28,219 nt of DNA, from assembly GCA_964593555.1 (NCBI GenBank), contig CAZQIC010000058.1, forward strand, positions 1 to 28,219. The letters are read 5' to 3'. Positions 1-7,485 of this stretch are shown piece by piece; the stretch's first letter is position 1; every line of letters starts with the position of its first letter. This DNA is from CAZQIC01 sp964593555 (lineage in GTDB: Bacteria > Bacteroidota > Bacteroidia > JAFLBG01). Under the pieces are notes generated by a model. That model did no database searches. It was not told the origin of the DNA and saw only the letters and a program-made list of their open reading frames with translations. Made by a program: the position numbers and the translations under genes.

Positions 1-35
1 GGTTCTCCGATTTTTAGTCAAATCTCTAAAAGTGA

Positions 36-386
36 ATTTTTAGAACCCACCTAAAGCAAACCGACTTCGATGGGGCCTATACTTATTCTCAAATTGTTCC
101 GGTTAGTTTTTCACCTTCAACAGGTTCAGCAATAAGCTTTAATGTTTATCCTAATCCAACTCAGGCGAATAATATTAACATCTCCTTTGCAGGAAAATTG
201 AATTCCGAAATGCAGATCGTTATGCGCGACGTTTTAGGCAAAGAGCTTTATGCGAAAAGGCTTGTAGTGGAAAGCAATGACATGATAATAAAATTTGAAG
301 ATGGATTTTATTTGTCGCCAGGCGTTTACACCATTACGATAAGCAACAGCGAAAGCGCAATTAGTAAAAGGATTGTAATCAGGTAA
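36..386 (+). pseudogene. 3' remnant of a T9SS type A cargo protein
   Basis: The frame ending at the TAA at 384-386 is open back to about position 36. It encodes the end of a secreted protein: a LKQTDFDG..YTYSQIV stretch, typical of the strand before a T9SS sorting domain, then VYPNP (144-158) and a domain ending in KRIVIR. This is the layout of the TIGR04183-type C-terminal signal that directs cargo to the type IX secretion system. No signal peptide or body remains. In-frame stops occur at 15, 27 and 33, and the usual YYR before LKQTDFDG is missing, so homology breaks at about position 45-50. It is either a true gene remnant or a join at the sequence end. A start at 198 (TTG) would leave only 62 residues and is unlikely to be real. 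Confidence 0.5.
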
Positions 387-565
387 GTTTTTACTCTCTA
401 CAAGTTGATGGCTTATATTGGACATGTAATTTATTTTAATAATTAAATGCATTAAACAAGCAATTTCAGATAGTTTTTATTTATTGGATAAGAAAGAATA
501 GGGGCAAACGTATCGTCAACTTTAACAATGCAGGGGTATTTTTAGTTGGTACCAATATTAAAACC

Positions 566-1183
566 ATGAAATTCAAATTTTTACTTTCAGTCAGCCTATT
601 TTTTTTAGTATCAGTTTCTGGCCTGTTTGCGCAAATAGTGGTTTCATTGCCTAACGGGAGCGAGAGCTGGCCTGCGGGATCCCAACACAATATCACATGG
701 ACAATTACCGGATTTACTTCGGTGCAGTATACTATTTCATATTCATCAGATAATGGTGCCAGCTGGAATACTATTGCTATGGTTCCTGCTAGTCCCGGGT
801 CTTACGCATGGACTGTCCCCAATACTGTTTCGACCAAATGTCTTGTAAGCGTAGCGGAGACAAAATCCAATTTTGATGTCAGCAATGCCTGTTTTGCTAT
901 TACAGGGACAACTGGAATTGATGTGAATGAATACAAACAAAATATTGTTGTTTATCCAAATCCGGCAAGCGATTTTATAGCTATTCAAAGTAATGACCGG
1001 GATGATTTAACAAACGTTGTTTTATATAGTGTGTTAGGAAATGCTGTTGCGCAGTATACCCGAGAAGAACTTATTCAACGCAATATGAAAATTGAAGTGA
1101 GCGGGTTTGCAGCCGGTACATATTCGTTAATGATTTCTACTTCTTTAGGAATAGAATGTAAAAAACTGGTGATTGTAGATTAG
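566..1183 (+). CDS. secreted protein with Kre9/KNH-like domain and T9SS type A sorting domain
   Basis: The 205-residue protein has a Sec signal peptide (residues 1-23, ending LFAQ). A short beta domain follows (about 24-113), with the pattern LPNGSESW..G...NITWT, then SSDNG.SWNTI and SYAWTVPNT. This pattern is known from extracellular repeats that match the Kre9/KNH (PF10342) family. After TGID a T9SS type A sorting domain begins at about 120, with YPNP at 130-133 and a C-terminal KKLVIVD. The protein is expected to cross the inner membrane by Sec and the outer membrane by T9SS, and then to be anchored or released at the surface. Its ligand is unknown. It lies between two other T9SS cargo genes on the same strand. 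The domain calls rest on motif recognition only. Confidence 0.85.
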   Translation: MKFKFLLSVSLFFLVSVSGLFAQIVVSLPNGSESWPAGSQHNITWTITGFTSVQYTISYSSDNGASWNTIAMVPASPGSYAWTVPNTVSTKCLVSVAETKSNFDVSNACFAITGTTGIDVNEYKQNIVVYPNPASDFIAIQSNDRDDLTNVVLYSVLGNAVAQYTREELIQRNMKIEVSGFAAGTYSLMISTSLGIECKKLVIVD

Positions 1184-1233
1184 ACATGCGCGTAAAGAAG
1201 TTTATCCGTGTAATAAAAATATTTTTTTAAGTC

Positions 1234-3561
1234 ATGAAGACATCTCAAAAAAAATACATTTTGTTTTTTCTTGGGATGTCTTTTTTTACTTCTCATCTTT
1301 TTTCTCAAAACGAAAAGAATTTCTGGTATTTCGGAAATAAGGCAGGAATAGATTTTAACACAGCTCCTCCGGCGGTAGTAAATAATGGCATGCTATCTAC
1401 GCAGGAAGGATGTGCCGCCATATCTGATAAAATTACAGGGCAGTTATTGTTTTATACCAATGGGGTTAGTGTGCTTAACAGCAGCCATCAGGTGATGTCG
1501 AACGGAAATGGTTTATTTGCTGGTCCGTCAGCCACACAATCATCCATCATTGTTCCCGACCCTGCAAATAATTTATTATACTATTTGTTTACTGTCGCTG
1601 ATTTTGCAGGAAGCAACGGAGCAACATTCGGCGGGCTTGCATATTCAGTTGTTGATATGAGCCTTAATAGTGGCCTGGGAAATGTTACAACAAAAAATCA
1701 GGTAATAACAAGTGTTGATACTGTTGCCGAAAAAATAACGGCAGTAAACCACTGCAATGGGAAAGATTATTGGGTAATTGTTCATCGCTGGCACACAAAT
1801 GAATTTTATTCTTTTCAAGTATCTACTACAGGTATTGCAGCGCCGGTGATATCCGGAGTTGGCACAGTTTATCAGTCAGTATCTGGTAGTAATAATGAAG
1901 CAATAGGGTGTTTAAAGGCTTCGCCCAATGGTAAACGACTTGCTGCCGTAACTCAAATAAACAGGCTGCTGGAATTATATGATTTTAATAATTCAACCGG
2001 GGTTGTGAGTAATGCACTAACCATTCCGTATAATGGAAATGCAGGTGAACAACCATATGGTGTTTCATTTTCTCCGGATAATAGTAAAGTGTATATCTCC
2101 GTTTACAATATTTTAGATTCGAGCCGTGTTTTGCAATACGATCTTTCTTCCGGAGTACAAGCCACAATTGCTTCTTCACAAATGATGGTGGGATACTCTC
2201 CTGCATTTTTTCCGCTGGGCTCATTGCAGCTTGGCCCAAATGGGAAAATATATATATCGAGAGCCGGATCCTTGATCGACGCTATAAATAATCCGAATCT
2301 TATTGGTGCCGCATGTAATTATATTTATGGTGCAGTTAATGTTTCTCCAAAATCGAATCAATGGGGTCTGCCAAATTTTATTGATGCCGATGCAAGTACA
2401 GTACTATCTGTTACGCTTGGAAACGACACCACACTTTGTGGGAACCAGCTGACTTTAAATTCAAATGTAACGCAAGGCATGTCTTACACATGGTCAACAG
2501 GCGCCACAACTCAAAATATTTCTGCACTTACTTCCGGTTTGTACTGGCTACAGGTTGACAATGGAAATTGTTTTCTTCGTGATTCTATAAATGTTGCCAT
2601 AAATAATTTGCCGGTTGTAAACGCTGGTACGGATTCTTCTATTTGTGCAGGGGCCTCTATAACAGTTAATGCATCCTCTTCAGCGGGCAGATATTCATGG
2701 ACTCCGGCGAACGGCTTGAGTTGTACGAATTGCCCTGCTCCCATTGCAACACCGACCGGCAGCACAACTTATATTCTCCATTCTGCAGATTCGATAACAG
2801 GATGTTTAAGTATTGATTCTGTCAGGATTCATGTAGATCTCACTCCTGTTGCAAATGTGGGTCCGGATGATTCTATATGTCAGGGGCATTCATTAACACT
2901 TTTTGCTGCAGGCGGAAATAGTTATTTGTGGAGCACAACAGAAACAACACCGAACATTAATATTCAACCAACTATTTTAACAACATATTCGGTTGTTGTT
3001 TCTAACGGATCATGCAGAGATACTGATTATGTTGCAATATCGGTGCTACCTATACCAGTTGCCAATGCAAGCAAGGATACTCAAATTGTTAAAGGGGCAT
3101 CGGTCACTTTATCGGCGGCTGGTTCGGGAACTTATAATTGGTATTCCCCAAATGGTTTAAGCTGCACAACTTGTCAGTTTCCAACTGCAAGCCCTGGGCA
3201 TACAACAAAATATTATTTGGTTGTTACCGGCACAAACGGCTGTACAGAAATAGATTCGGTTTTAATTACTGTTTTGGAAGGACCATGCGAGGATATTTTT
3301 ATTCCCAATGTTTTTTCTCCGAATGGCGATGGACAAAACGATATTTTCTTTGTTAAGGGCAGTTGCATAAAAAATATACACACAGATATTTATAACAGGT
3401 GGGGCCAGAAAATAGCCGATAGTGATAATGTAGATAATATATGGGATGGCACTTTTAAAGGAGCCGCATTAAGCTCTGATGTATTTGTATATAAAATTTC
3501 TGCCCAGTTAAGTTCCGGTGAAGAGATAATTAAAAACGGAAATGTGACTTTATTAAAATAG
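1234..3561 (+). CDS. large secreted beta-propeller/Ig-repeat protein with T9SS type B sorting domain
   Basis: The 775-residue protein has a signal peptide (1-25, ending HLFSQ). An N-terminal region of about 370 residues starts WYFGNKAGIDFN and contains a SPDNSKVYIS blade-like motif; it resembles beta-propeller regions common in gliding-motility-associated proteins. About four Ig/PKD-like repeats follow (about 385-685), each starting like GNDTTLCG, GTDSSICAG or GPDDSICQG, two of them with a W..P.NGLSCT.C motif. The end (about 685-775) is a T9SS type B domain (TIGR04131-like, CHU_C) with PNVFSPNGDGQND and IYNRWGQKI. It is expected to be exported by Sec and T9SS to the cell surface, where it could act as an adhesin or motility-linked surface protein; that role is inferred. 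The start ATG directly precedes a clear signal peptide. Confidence 0.88.
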   Translation: MKTSQKKYILFFLGMSFFTSHLFSQNEKNFWYFGNKAGIDFNTAPPAVVNNGMLSTQEGCAAISDKITGQLLFYTNGVSVLNSSHQVMSNGNGLFAGPSATQSSIIVPDPANNLLYYLFTVADFAGSNGATFGGLAYSVVDMSLNSGLGNVTTKNQVITSVDTVAEKITAVNHCNGKDYWVIVHRWHTNEFYSFQVSTTGIAAPVISGVGTVYQSVSGSNNEAIGCLKASPNGKRLAAVTQINRLLELYDFNNSTGVVSNALTIPYNGNAGEQPYGVSFSPDNSKVYISVYNILDSSRVLQYDLSSGVQATIASSQMMVGYSPAFFPLGSLQLGPNGKIYISRAGSLIDAINNPNLIGAACNYIYGAVNVSPKSNQWGLPNFIDADASTVLSVTLGNDTTLCGNQLTLNSNVTQGMSYTWSTGATTQNISALTSGLYWLQVDNGNCFLRDSINVAINNLPVVNAGTDSSICAGASITVNASSSAGRYSWTPANGLSCTNCPAPIATPTGSTTYILHSADSITGCLSIDSVRIHVDLTPVANVGPDDSICQGHSLTLFAAGGNSYLWSTTETTPNINIQPTILTTYSVVVSNGSCRDTDYVAISVLPIPVANASKDTQIVKGASVTLSAAGSGTYNWYSPNGLSCTTCQFPTASPGHTTKYYLVVTGTNGCTEIDSVLITVLEGPCEDIFIPNVFSPNGDGQNDIFFVKGSCIKNIHTDIYNRWGQKIADSDNVDNIWDGTFKGAALSSDVFVYKISAQLSSGEEIIKNGNVTLLK

Positions 3562-3588
3562 TAGAGCAGGATTTAAAGGTGTCGTGTT

Positions 3589-4086
3589 TTATTGACTATC
3601 CTTTATCTTTCTTTCAATTGCGGATGTTGAATGTCCTTGCGTTAATTCAACCAGTTTTACTTCCCCTCCGTTTTTCAATACAATATCGTGCCCTGCAATT
3701 TGTTCTATCTTATAATCGTTCCCTTTTACAAGTACATCCGGCTTTAGGAGGTCGATCAATTCGTAAGGAGTATCCTCATTAAAAATAATTACAGCGCTTA
3801 CTACGTGTAATGATGCAATAATTGTTGCACGTGAATTCTCATCCTGGATAGGACGGCCTTGTGATTTGCCTAGCCTTTTTACTGAATCATCTGAATTTAC
3901 TGCGACAATTAATTTTGTTCCGCAGTCAGCCGCTTTGGCCAGGTATTCAACGTGTCCCAGGTGCAGCAGATCAAAGCACCCGTTCGTAAAAACAATTTTA
4001 TCATTCTTAAACCGCCACAAGGCAGCTTGTCTCGACAAATTATCGCGGGAGAAAATCTTTGATTTTATATTTTCAAGCTGCATCAT
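3589..4086 (-). CDS. rfaE2: D-glycero-beta-D-manno-heptose 1-phosphate adenylyltransferase
   Basis: The 165-residue protein is a stand-alone cytidylyltransferase-fold nucleotidyltransferase. It transfers AMP to heptose 1-phosphate to form ADP-heptose for the lipopolysaccharide inner core. The nucleotide-binding GCFDLLHLGH motif lies at 36-45 (HxGH at 42-45), NSDDSVKRLGK at 64-74, RPIQDENSR at 78-86, and KGNDY at 121-125, a variant of KGGDY. The length fits the separate adenylyltransferase; the HldE kinase half is not in the window. The start overlaps the end of the upstream flippase-like gene by 14 bases (or 11 if the second of two adjacent ATGs is used), which suggests coupled translation. 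It would act in the cytoplasm. Confidence 0.94.
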   Translation of the reverse strand: MMQLENIKSKIFSRDNLSRQAALWRFKNDKIVFTNGCFDLLHLGHVEYLAKAADCGTKLIVAVNSDDSVKRLGKSQGRPIQDENSRATIIASLHVVSAVIIFNEDTPYELIDLLKPDVLVKGNDYKIEQIAGHDIVLKNGGEVKLVELTQGHSTSAIERKIKDSQ

Positions 4087-5080
4087 CCTTATTCAGAATC
4101 GGAATTAAAATTAATGAAGTAATTCCCACAACCAAAATGATAATAATCTGTGACGCCCAACCAACCCATGCAAATGCGAATGCTATCGGTTTTGAAATGG
4201 CATACACATTTAAAGTTGCCATCACTAATGCCTGGTAAGCTCCCGTACCTCCAGGGACAAACATAATCCCAAGGCTCCCGAATACAAGCACTGCCAATGC
4301 CGGTCCAACACCCAAAGAGGACACTTCACTAAATGCTAAACAACTAACGTGTAAGCCCGCATAATAAAGAAACCAGATAAACACACTATGAAAATAAAAC
4401 CAAAAAGGAGATTCAACCTTATTTATCGTTTTTAGGCCTTCCCACACGCCTTTCAACATGTTTTTTATTTTGTCTATCACTGCACCTTTTAATTTTTTCA
4501 TTAAAAAATAAATCAGTGCGACAACTATAATTACCCCGGAAAAAAATACAATAAGAAAAGTAGTGTTATGTGCAGCGGCAGAAAGTTTAGTAGACAAAGG
4601 AGTAAAAATATTTTCATCGGCGAAGGAATAAATAACATCCATCTCCATGAACAGCATAATGAAAAAAACAATAACTACAAGTATCAGGTCAACTGCGCGT
4701 TCCGCAATCACTGTTCCAAACGACTGGTTAAACGGAATCTTTTCATATTTTGTAAGTACACCGCAGCGGCTTACTTCTCCCATTCGTGGTAAAGCAAGAT
4801 TGGCAAGGTATCCAATCATAACTGCAAAAAAAGTATTGCTGGTACTTGGTTGCGCGCCCAAAGGTTTTAGCAGCATTTTCCATCTTATTGCACGAATATA
4901 ATGGCTGAAAATAGAGATCATCATACTTAGGATCACCCAAAAATAATTAGCATCACCAAATGCTTTTTTAATATTTACTTTTTCTTCGGGGGTAATATCT
5001 TTTATAACAAGCCATATTAAAATTACTCCAATACCAATAAAGACCAGGAATTTTAATATCGATGAAAAGCGGCTTTTCAT
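4073..5080 (-). CDS. flippase-like / LPG synthase transmembrane-domain protein
   Basis: The 335-residue polytopic inner-membrane protein has about eight hydrophobic segments. It resembles the UPF0104 / lysylphosphatidylglycerol-synthase TM family (PF03706, TIGR00374). Family marks include the N-terminal KFLVFIGIGVILIW helix, RAIRWKMLL after the second helix, MRGE-like PRMGEVSRCGVL with a basic-acidic pair, and a PGGTGAYQALV loop near the C terminus. There is no C-terminal aminoacyl-transfer domain, so it is not a full MprF; the substrate is unknown and lipid flipping is inferred from the family. It sits 171 bases after panD and overlaps rfaE2. In this phylum I recall this family next to panD, so the context may be conserved order rather than shared function. 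Confidence 0.88.
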   Translation of the reverse strand: MKSRFSSILKFLVFIGIGVILIWLVIKDITPEEKVNIKKAFGDANYFWVILSMMISIFSHYIRAIRWKMLLKPLGAQPSTSNTFFAVMIGYLANLALPRMGEVSRCGVLTKYEKIPFNQSFGTVIAERAVDLILVVIVFFIMLFMEMDVIYSFADENIFTPLSTKLSAAAHNTTFLIVFFSGVIIVVALIYFLMKKLKGAVIDKIKNMLKGVWEGLKTINKVESPFWFYFHSVFIWFLYYAGLHVSCLAFSEVSSLGVGPALAVLVFGSLGIMFVPGGTGAYQALVMATLNVYAISKPIAFAFAWVGWASQIIIILVVGITSLILIPILNKDDAA

Positions 5081-5251
5081 CTGTAAATATTTTTTGTCTT
5101 TAAGGTTAGATGGAACTTCATGTTTGCAAAATTCTAATGGAATACATTTTATCCACTTTATTGTTTCTATTTATATTCGCTCATGAATGCTTCGGATTTC
5201 ACACTCATTTGTGTTTTATTTTTTTGCAAACACGTTCGTTTCACTATGTAG

Positions 5252-5614
5252 TTATTTCGCGCTTGTTTTTAGCATGTTGGTATTGCTGTCCGGAAACACA
5301 AGCCAGGGTTTGTGTTTTTTTGCTTCTTCAAAATCCATACTCGCATAGGAGATCACGATAACTAAGTCGCCCACAGCAGCTTTTCTTGCGGCAGGTCCGT
5401 TCAAACAAATTGTTCCTGAGTTGCGCTTGCCCTTTATGACATATGTTTCTAATCGCTCGCCATTGTTTAGGTTTACGACCTGCACTTTTTCATTCTCAAT
5501 AATATTTGCGGCATCCATCATCGCTTCGTCAATAGTTATACTGCCAACATAATTAAGGTCAGCTTCGGTGACCCTAACGCGATGTATCTTTGATTTTACT
5601 ACCTGTATATGCAT
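5252..5614 (-). CDS. panD: aspartate 1-decarboxylase (pyruvoyl enzyme precursor)
   Basis: The 120-residue protein converts L-aspartate to beta-alanine, the PanC substrate in pantothenate and coenzyme A synthesis. The self-cleavage site is visible as Gly24-Ser25 in YVGSITID, so Ser25 should become the pyruvoyl group. Lys9 in KSKIHR and Tyr-containing ETYVIKGKR also match the family, as does LNGPAARKAAVGDLVIVISYA. The length is close to the family norm (about 115-127). It lies on the same strand as panC, but two lipocalin-like genes come between them. The ATG is 22 bases beyond the stop of the second of these. A TAGCTTTG octamer lies 8-15 bases upstream of the ATG. Confidence 0.98.
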   Translation of the reverse strand: MHIQVVKSKIHRVRVTEADLNYVGSITIDEAMMDAANIIENEKVQVVNLNNGERLETYVIKGKRNSGTICLNGPAARKAAVGDLVIVISYASMDFEEAKKHKPWLVFPDSNTNMLKTSAK

Positions 5615-5621
5615 AACAGTA

Positions 5622-5629
5622 CAAAGCTA
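5622..5629 (-). promoter_or_regulatory. possible -7 box upstream of panD
   Basis: On the minus strand this reads TAGCTTTG, matching the TAnnTTTG -7 element of Bacteroidota promoters. It is identical to the candidate box upstream of panC. It is 8-15 bases from the panD ATG, so any transcript would be nearly leaderless. No matching -33 TTG was found about 20 bases upstream, so this is weak. Confidence 0.25.
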
Positions 5630-5636
5630 CTTAATT

Positions 5637-6038
5637 TTATTTTAAAATTTTAAGCAGCATTTCGTCCTGTTTCAACAGCAATAACTGGAATTTTTCCGTT
5701 TCTCTTCTGCCAGGTATATCGGTAAGTGTTTTTTTAAAATCAAGTGTAAGAATGTCTTTTTCTAATTTCCAGTTTCCTTTGCCTCGAACCGCATGATCAT
5801 TGGTGCCGCACAATGGATGATCATCCCATGAAAAGCTCCCATCACTAAAAAATACATAACTAGTATTGTTGTATGTTGGCGATCCTGTTTTATATGTAAA
5901 CTGGGTTACATTTCCGGTTTGATCATAAGGCTGCCTGCACCACTCCATATTGTTATTAATAAGATTCTTCCTGGAAAATTTTTGAGAATACATTTGAACT
6001 GAGAATAAAAGGATTATGAGAAACATTGCAGACCTCAT
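5637..6038 (-). CDS. secreted lipocalin-like small protein (paralog 2)
   Basis: The 133-residue protein has a short signal peptide (1-19, ending MYSQ) and a compact beta-rich body. The core reads FFSDGSFSWDDHPLCGTN, then G.GNWKLEKDILTLDFK, which fits the W/G-rich strands of the short lipocalin-like families common in Bacteroidota. It shares the pattern DG[ST]F.WD..P.CGTN..AV.G.G.W with the gene just upstream, and the two also look related in DNA sequence. Its ATG overlaps the upstream stop as ATGA (6035-6038), so the two are probably translated together. Ligand and function are unknown. It lies inside the panC-panD gap. Confidence 0.78.
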   Translation of the reverse strand: MRSAMFLIILLFSVQMYSQKFSRKNLINNNMEWCRQPYDQTGNVTQFTYKTGSPTYNNTSYVFFSDGSFSWDDHPLCGTNDHAVRGKGNWKLEKDILTLDFKKTLTDIPGRRETEKFQLLLLKQDEMLLKILK

Positions 6039-6448
6039 TTTTTGCCCTTTTGTATAAATTTAGAAAGAGCTAGCGTATTGTTTGTTACGCTATCAATTTT
6101 ATAATACTCGACACCTCGTTTTTCCCCACTTATAGTTACAACCCCTTTGAAATCCATCTGCAAATAATCAGATTCTTTTTTATATGTCCATGAGCCTGTT
6201 CCTGAAACTGCTCCAATGTTTGTGCCGCAAGATGGATTTGTATCCCAGAGAAAGGTGCCGTCGTTGTTAAACGTAATGGTAAATTTATCGGTTACATTTT
6301 TTGCATTGCTCATATATGTCCTCTTTGATTCGTCAGAGTTTAGCAACATCCATCTTTTACCTTCTAATAGGGAATTGTTTAATTGCTGTGCAGTTGAATT
6401 GTTCATGAAAAAAATCAATACAATTGTAAACGTTAGCAGGTATTTCAT
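6035..6448 (-). CDS. secreted lipocalin-like small protein (paralog 1)
   Basis: The 137-residue protein has a signal peptide (1-20, MKYLLTFTIVLIFFMNNSTA, cut before QQ). A lipocalin-like body follows with FTITFNNDGTFLWDTN, PSCGTN, AVSGTGSWTYKKES and YLQMDFKG. The single conserved cysteine in CGTN is shared with its downstream paralog. The start overlaps the panC stop as ATGA (6445-6448), and its own stop overlaps the next start as ATGA. A cytoplasmic biosynthetic enzyme is thus coupled to two secreted proteins. Periplasmic or outer-membrane location is predicted from the signal peptide; neither protein has a lipobox. A role in binding a small hydrophobic molecule is only a family-based guess. 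Confidence 0.78.
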   Translation of the reverse strand: MKYLLTFTIVLIFFMNNSTAQQLNNSLLEGKRWMLLNSDESKRTYMSNAKNVTDKFTITFNNDGTFLWDTNPSCGTNIGAVSGTGSWTYKKESDYLQMDFKGVVTISGEKRGVEYYKIDSVTNNTLALSKFIQKGKK

Positions 6449-7287
6449 TTGATTTGTAAATTATCTATTAATCTTACTTCACCTGTTTTTACTGCTGCGC
6501 AAACAACAACTTCATCACAATCACTCATCGCATTTACGGTTTTTAATGTATTGGCACAAACTATATCAATGTATTCTACATTAAATCCAATTACCCCTTC
6601 TATGTTTTTTTTGCCCCAGCTTATCAGGTCTTCTGCATTTACAGATGCGGCTTTTTCTTTAATTCCACAAAGTGTTTCATAAATAATTCCCGCTTTTTCT
6701 CTTTGAGTACCGATTAGCCTGGTATTCCTTGAACTCATAGCAAGACCGTTCTGTTCGCGAAGGGTAGGGCAGCTGATGACTGCAATTGGCAAATGCAATT
6801 GTTTAATAAGTTCTTTAATAATTGCGACCTGTTGAAAATCTTTTTGACCCAGGTATAATTTATCGGGTTTAATTATATCAAGCAATTTGCTTACAACGAT
6901 GGCTACTCCGTTAAAATGGCCGGGACGATGTTTGCCTTCCATTACATTGCCCATTTCACCAAAATCAAAAGTTCTTGTGTCCGGGTTAGGATAAATCTCT
7001 TTTTCAGATGGGGTAAAAACAATATCACATCCTGCGCCATTTAACATCTTCAGGTCACTTTCTAATGTCCTGGGATATTTCGTATAATCTCCCTTATCGT
7101 TGAATTGGGTGGGGTTTACAAAAATACTTGCAACGGTTATACTATTTTCTTTTTTCGCACGTTCAACAAGCGATATATGACCTTTATGCAAGGCGCCCAT
7201 GGTAGGAACGAAGCCAATGGTATGGCCCTTAGATCTAAGTTCCAGAAGCCGCTTTTGAGTGGATAATATGTCTTCAAAAATTTGCAT
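6445..7287 (-). CDS. panC: pantothenate synthetase (pantoate--beta-alanine ligase)
   Basis: The 280-residue protein joins pantoate and beta-alanine with ATP to make pantothenate in the cytoplasm. Family motifs are all present: FVPTMGALHKGH at 26-37 with the ATP-binding H34..H37 pair, FVNPTQFN at 56-63, GHFNGVAIVVSKL at 123-135, LYLGQKDFQQV at 144-154, and MSSRNTRL at 184-191, the KMSKS-equivalent loop. Length matches the family. It is the first gene of a minus-strand run that goes on to the two lipocalin-like genes and panD. It diverges from the GT5-like gene across a 198-base intergenic region. A candidate -7 element (TAGCTTTG) lies 47 bases upstream of the ATG. Confidence 0.98.
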   Translation of the reverse strand: MQIFEDILSTQKRLLELRSKGHTIGFVPTMGALHKGHISLVERAKKENSITVASIFVNPTQFNDKGDYTKYPRTLESDLKMLNGAGCDIVFTPSEKEIYPNPDTRTFDFGEMGNVMEGKHRPGHFNGVAIVVSKLLDIIKPDKLYLGQKDFQQVAIIKELIKQLHLPIAVISCPTLREQNGLAMSSRNTRLIGTQREKAGIIYETLCGIKEKAASVNAEDLISWGKKNIEGVIGFNVEYIDIVCANTLKTVNAMSDCDEVVVCAAVKTGEVRLIDNLQIK

Positions 7288-7333
7288 GATGTCCTATTAG
7301 TTCATAACTGCAAGATTAACAACGAATTAGCCC

Positions 7334-7341
7334 CAAAGCTA
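7334..7341 (-). promoter_or_regulatory. candidate -7 box for panC
   Basis: The minus strand reads TAGCTTTG, a full match to TAnnTTTG. It lies 47 bases upstream of the panC ATG in the intergenic region shared with the divergent GT5-like gene. No good TTG was seen at the -33 position, so the call rests on the -7 match and the location. Confidence 0.4.
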
Positions 7342-7350
7342 TATATAAAC

Positions 7351-7381
7351 TTGAAATTGAGCGAATAAATCACTACTTTTG
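7351..7381 (+). promoter_or_regulatory. candidate promoter for the GT5-like gene
   Basis: TTG at 7351-7353 and TACTTTTG at 7374-7381 are separated by 20 bases. This fits the Bacteroidota -33 TTG / -7 TAnnTTTG arrangement. Initiation would fall near 7388, giving a leader of about 100 bases before the ATG at 7486. That leader contains a 9-base inverted repeat. Confidence 0.5.
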
Positions 7382-7400
7382 TACCACTTTTTTGATTTTT

Positions 7401-7434
7401 AGTCTGTATAATATTTTGCATTCCGGTTTATACA
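7401..7434 (+). promoter_or_regulatory. 9-bp inverted repeat in the leader of the GT5-like gene
   Basis: TCTGTATAA (7401-7409) and TTATACAGA (7426-7434) form a perfect 9-base inverted repeat with a 16-base spacer. It lies between the candidate -7 box and the start codon. It could be an operator for a dimeric regulator or a leader hairpin. A run of only four T follows, so it is not a convincing terminator. Confidence 0.4.
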
Positions 7435-7485
7435 GAGTTTTGGGAATAGTCCCGACAGAACAAGTAAATAACAACCCTAACATAC

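Noticed and set aside
2671..3200. Repeated DNA in the T9SS type B protein as a possible mobile or CRISPR-like repeat
   Set aside because: The similarity reflects Ig/PKD-like protein repeats with the frame kept throughout. Spacing and sequence are not those of a CRISPR array.
5200..5240. GTGTTT/AAACAC pairing in the panD-flippase gap
   Set aside because: Only six paired bases with an AT-rich loop, and no T tract follows on the relevant strand.
5110..5361. 83-residue plus-strand frame with a hydrophobic start, partly in the panD-flippase gap
   Set aside because: It runs into the antisense of panD, and its cysteine- and phenylalanine-rich composition looks like chance reading of AT-rich DNA.
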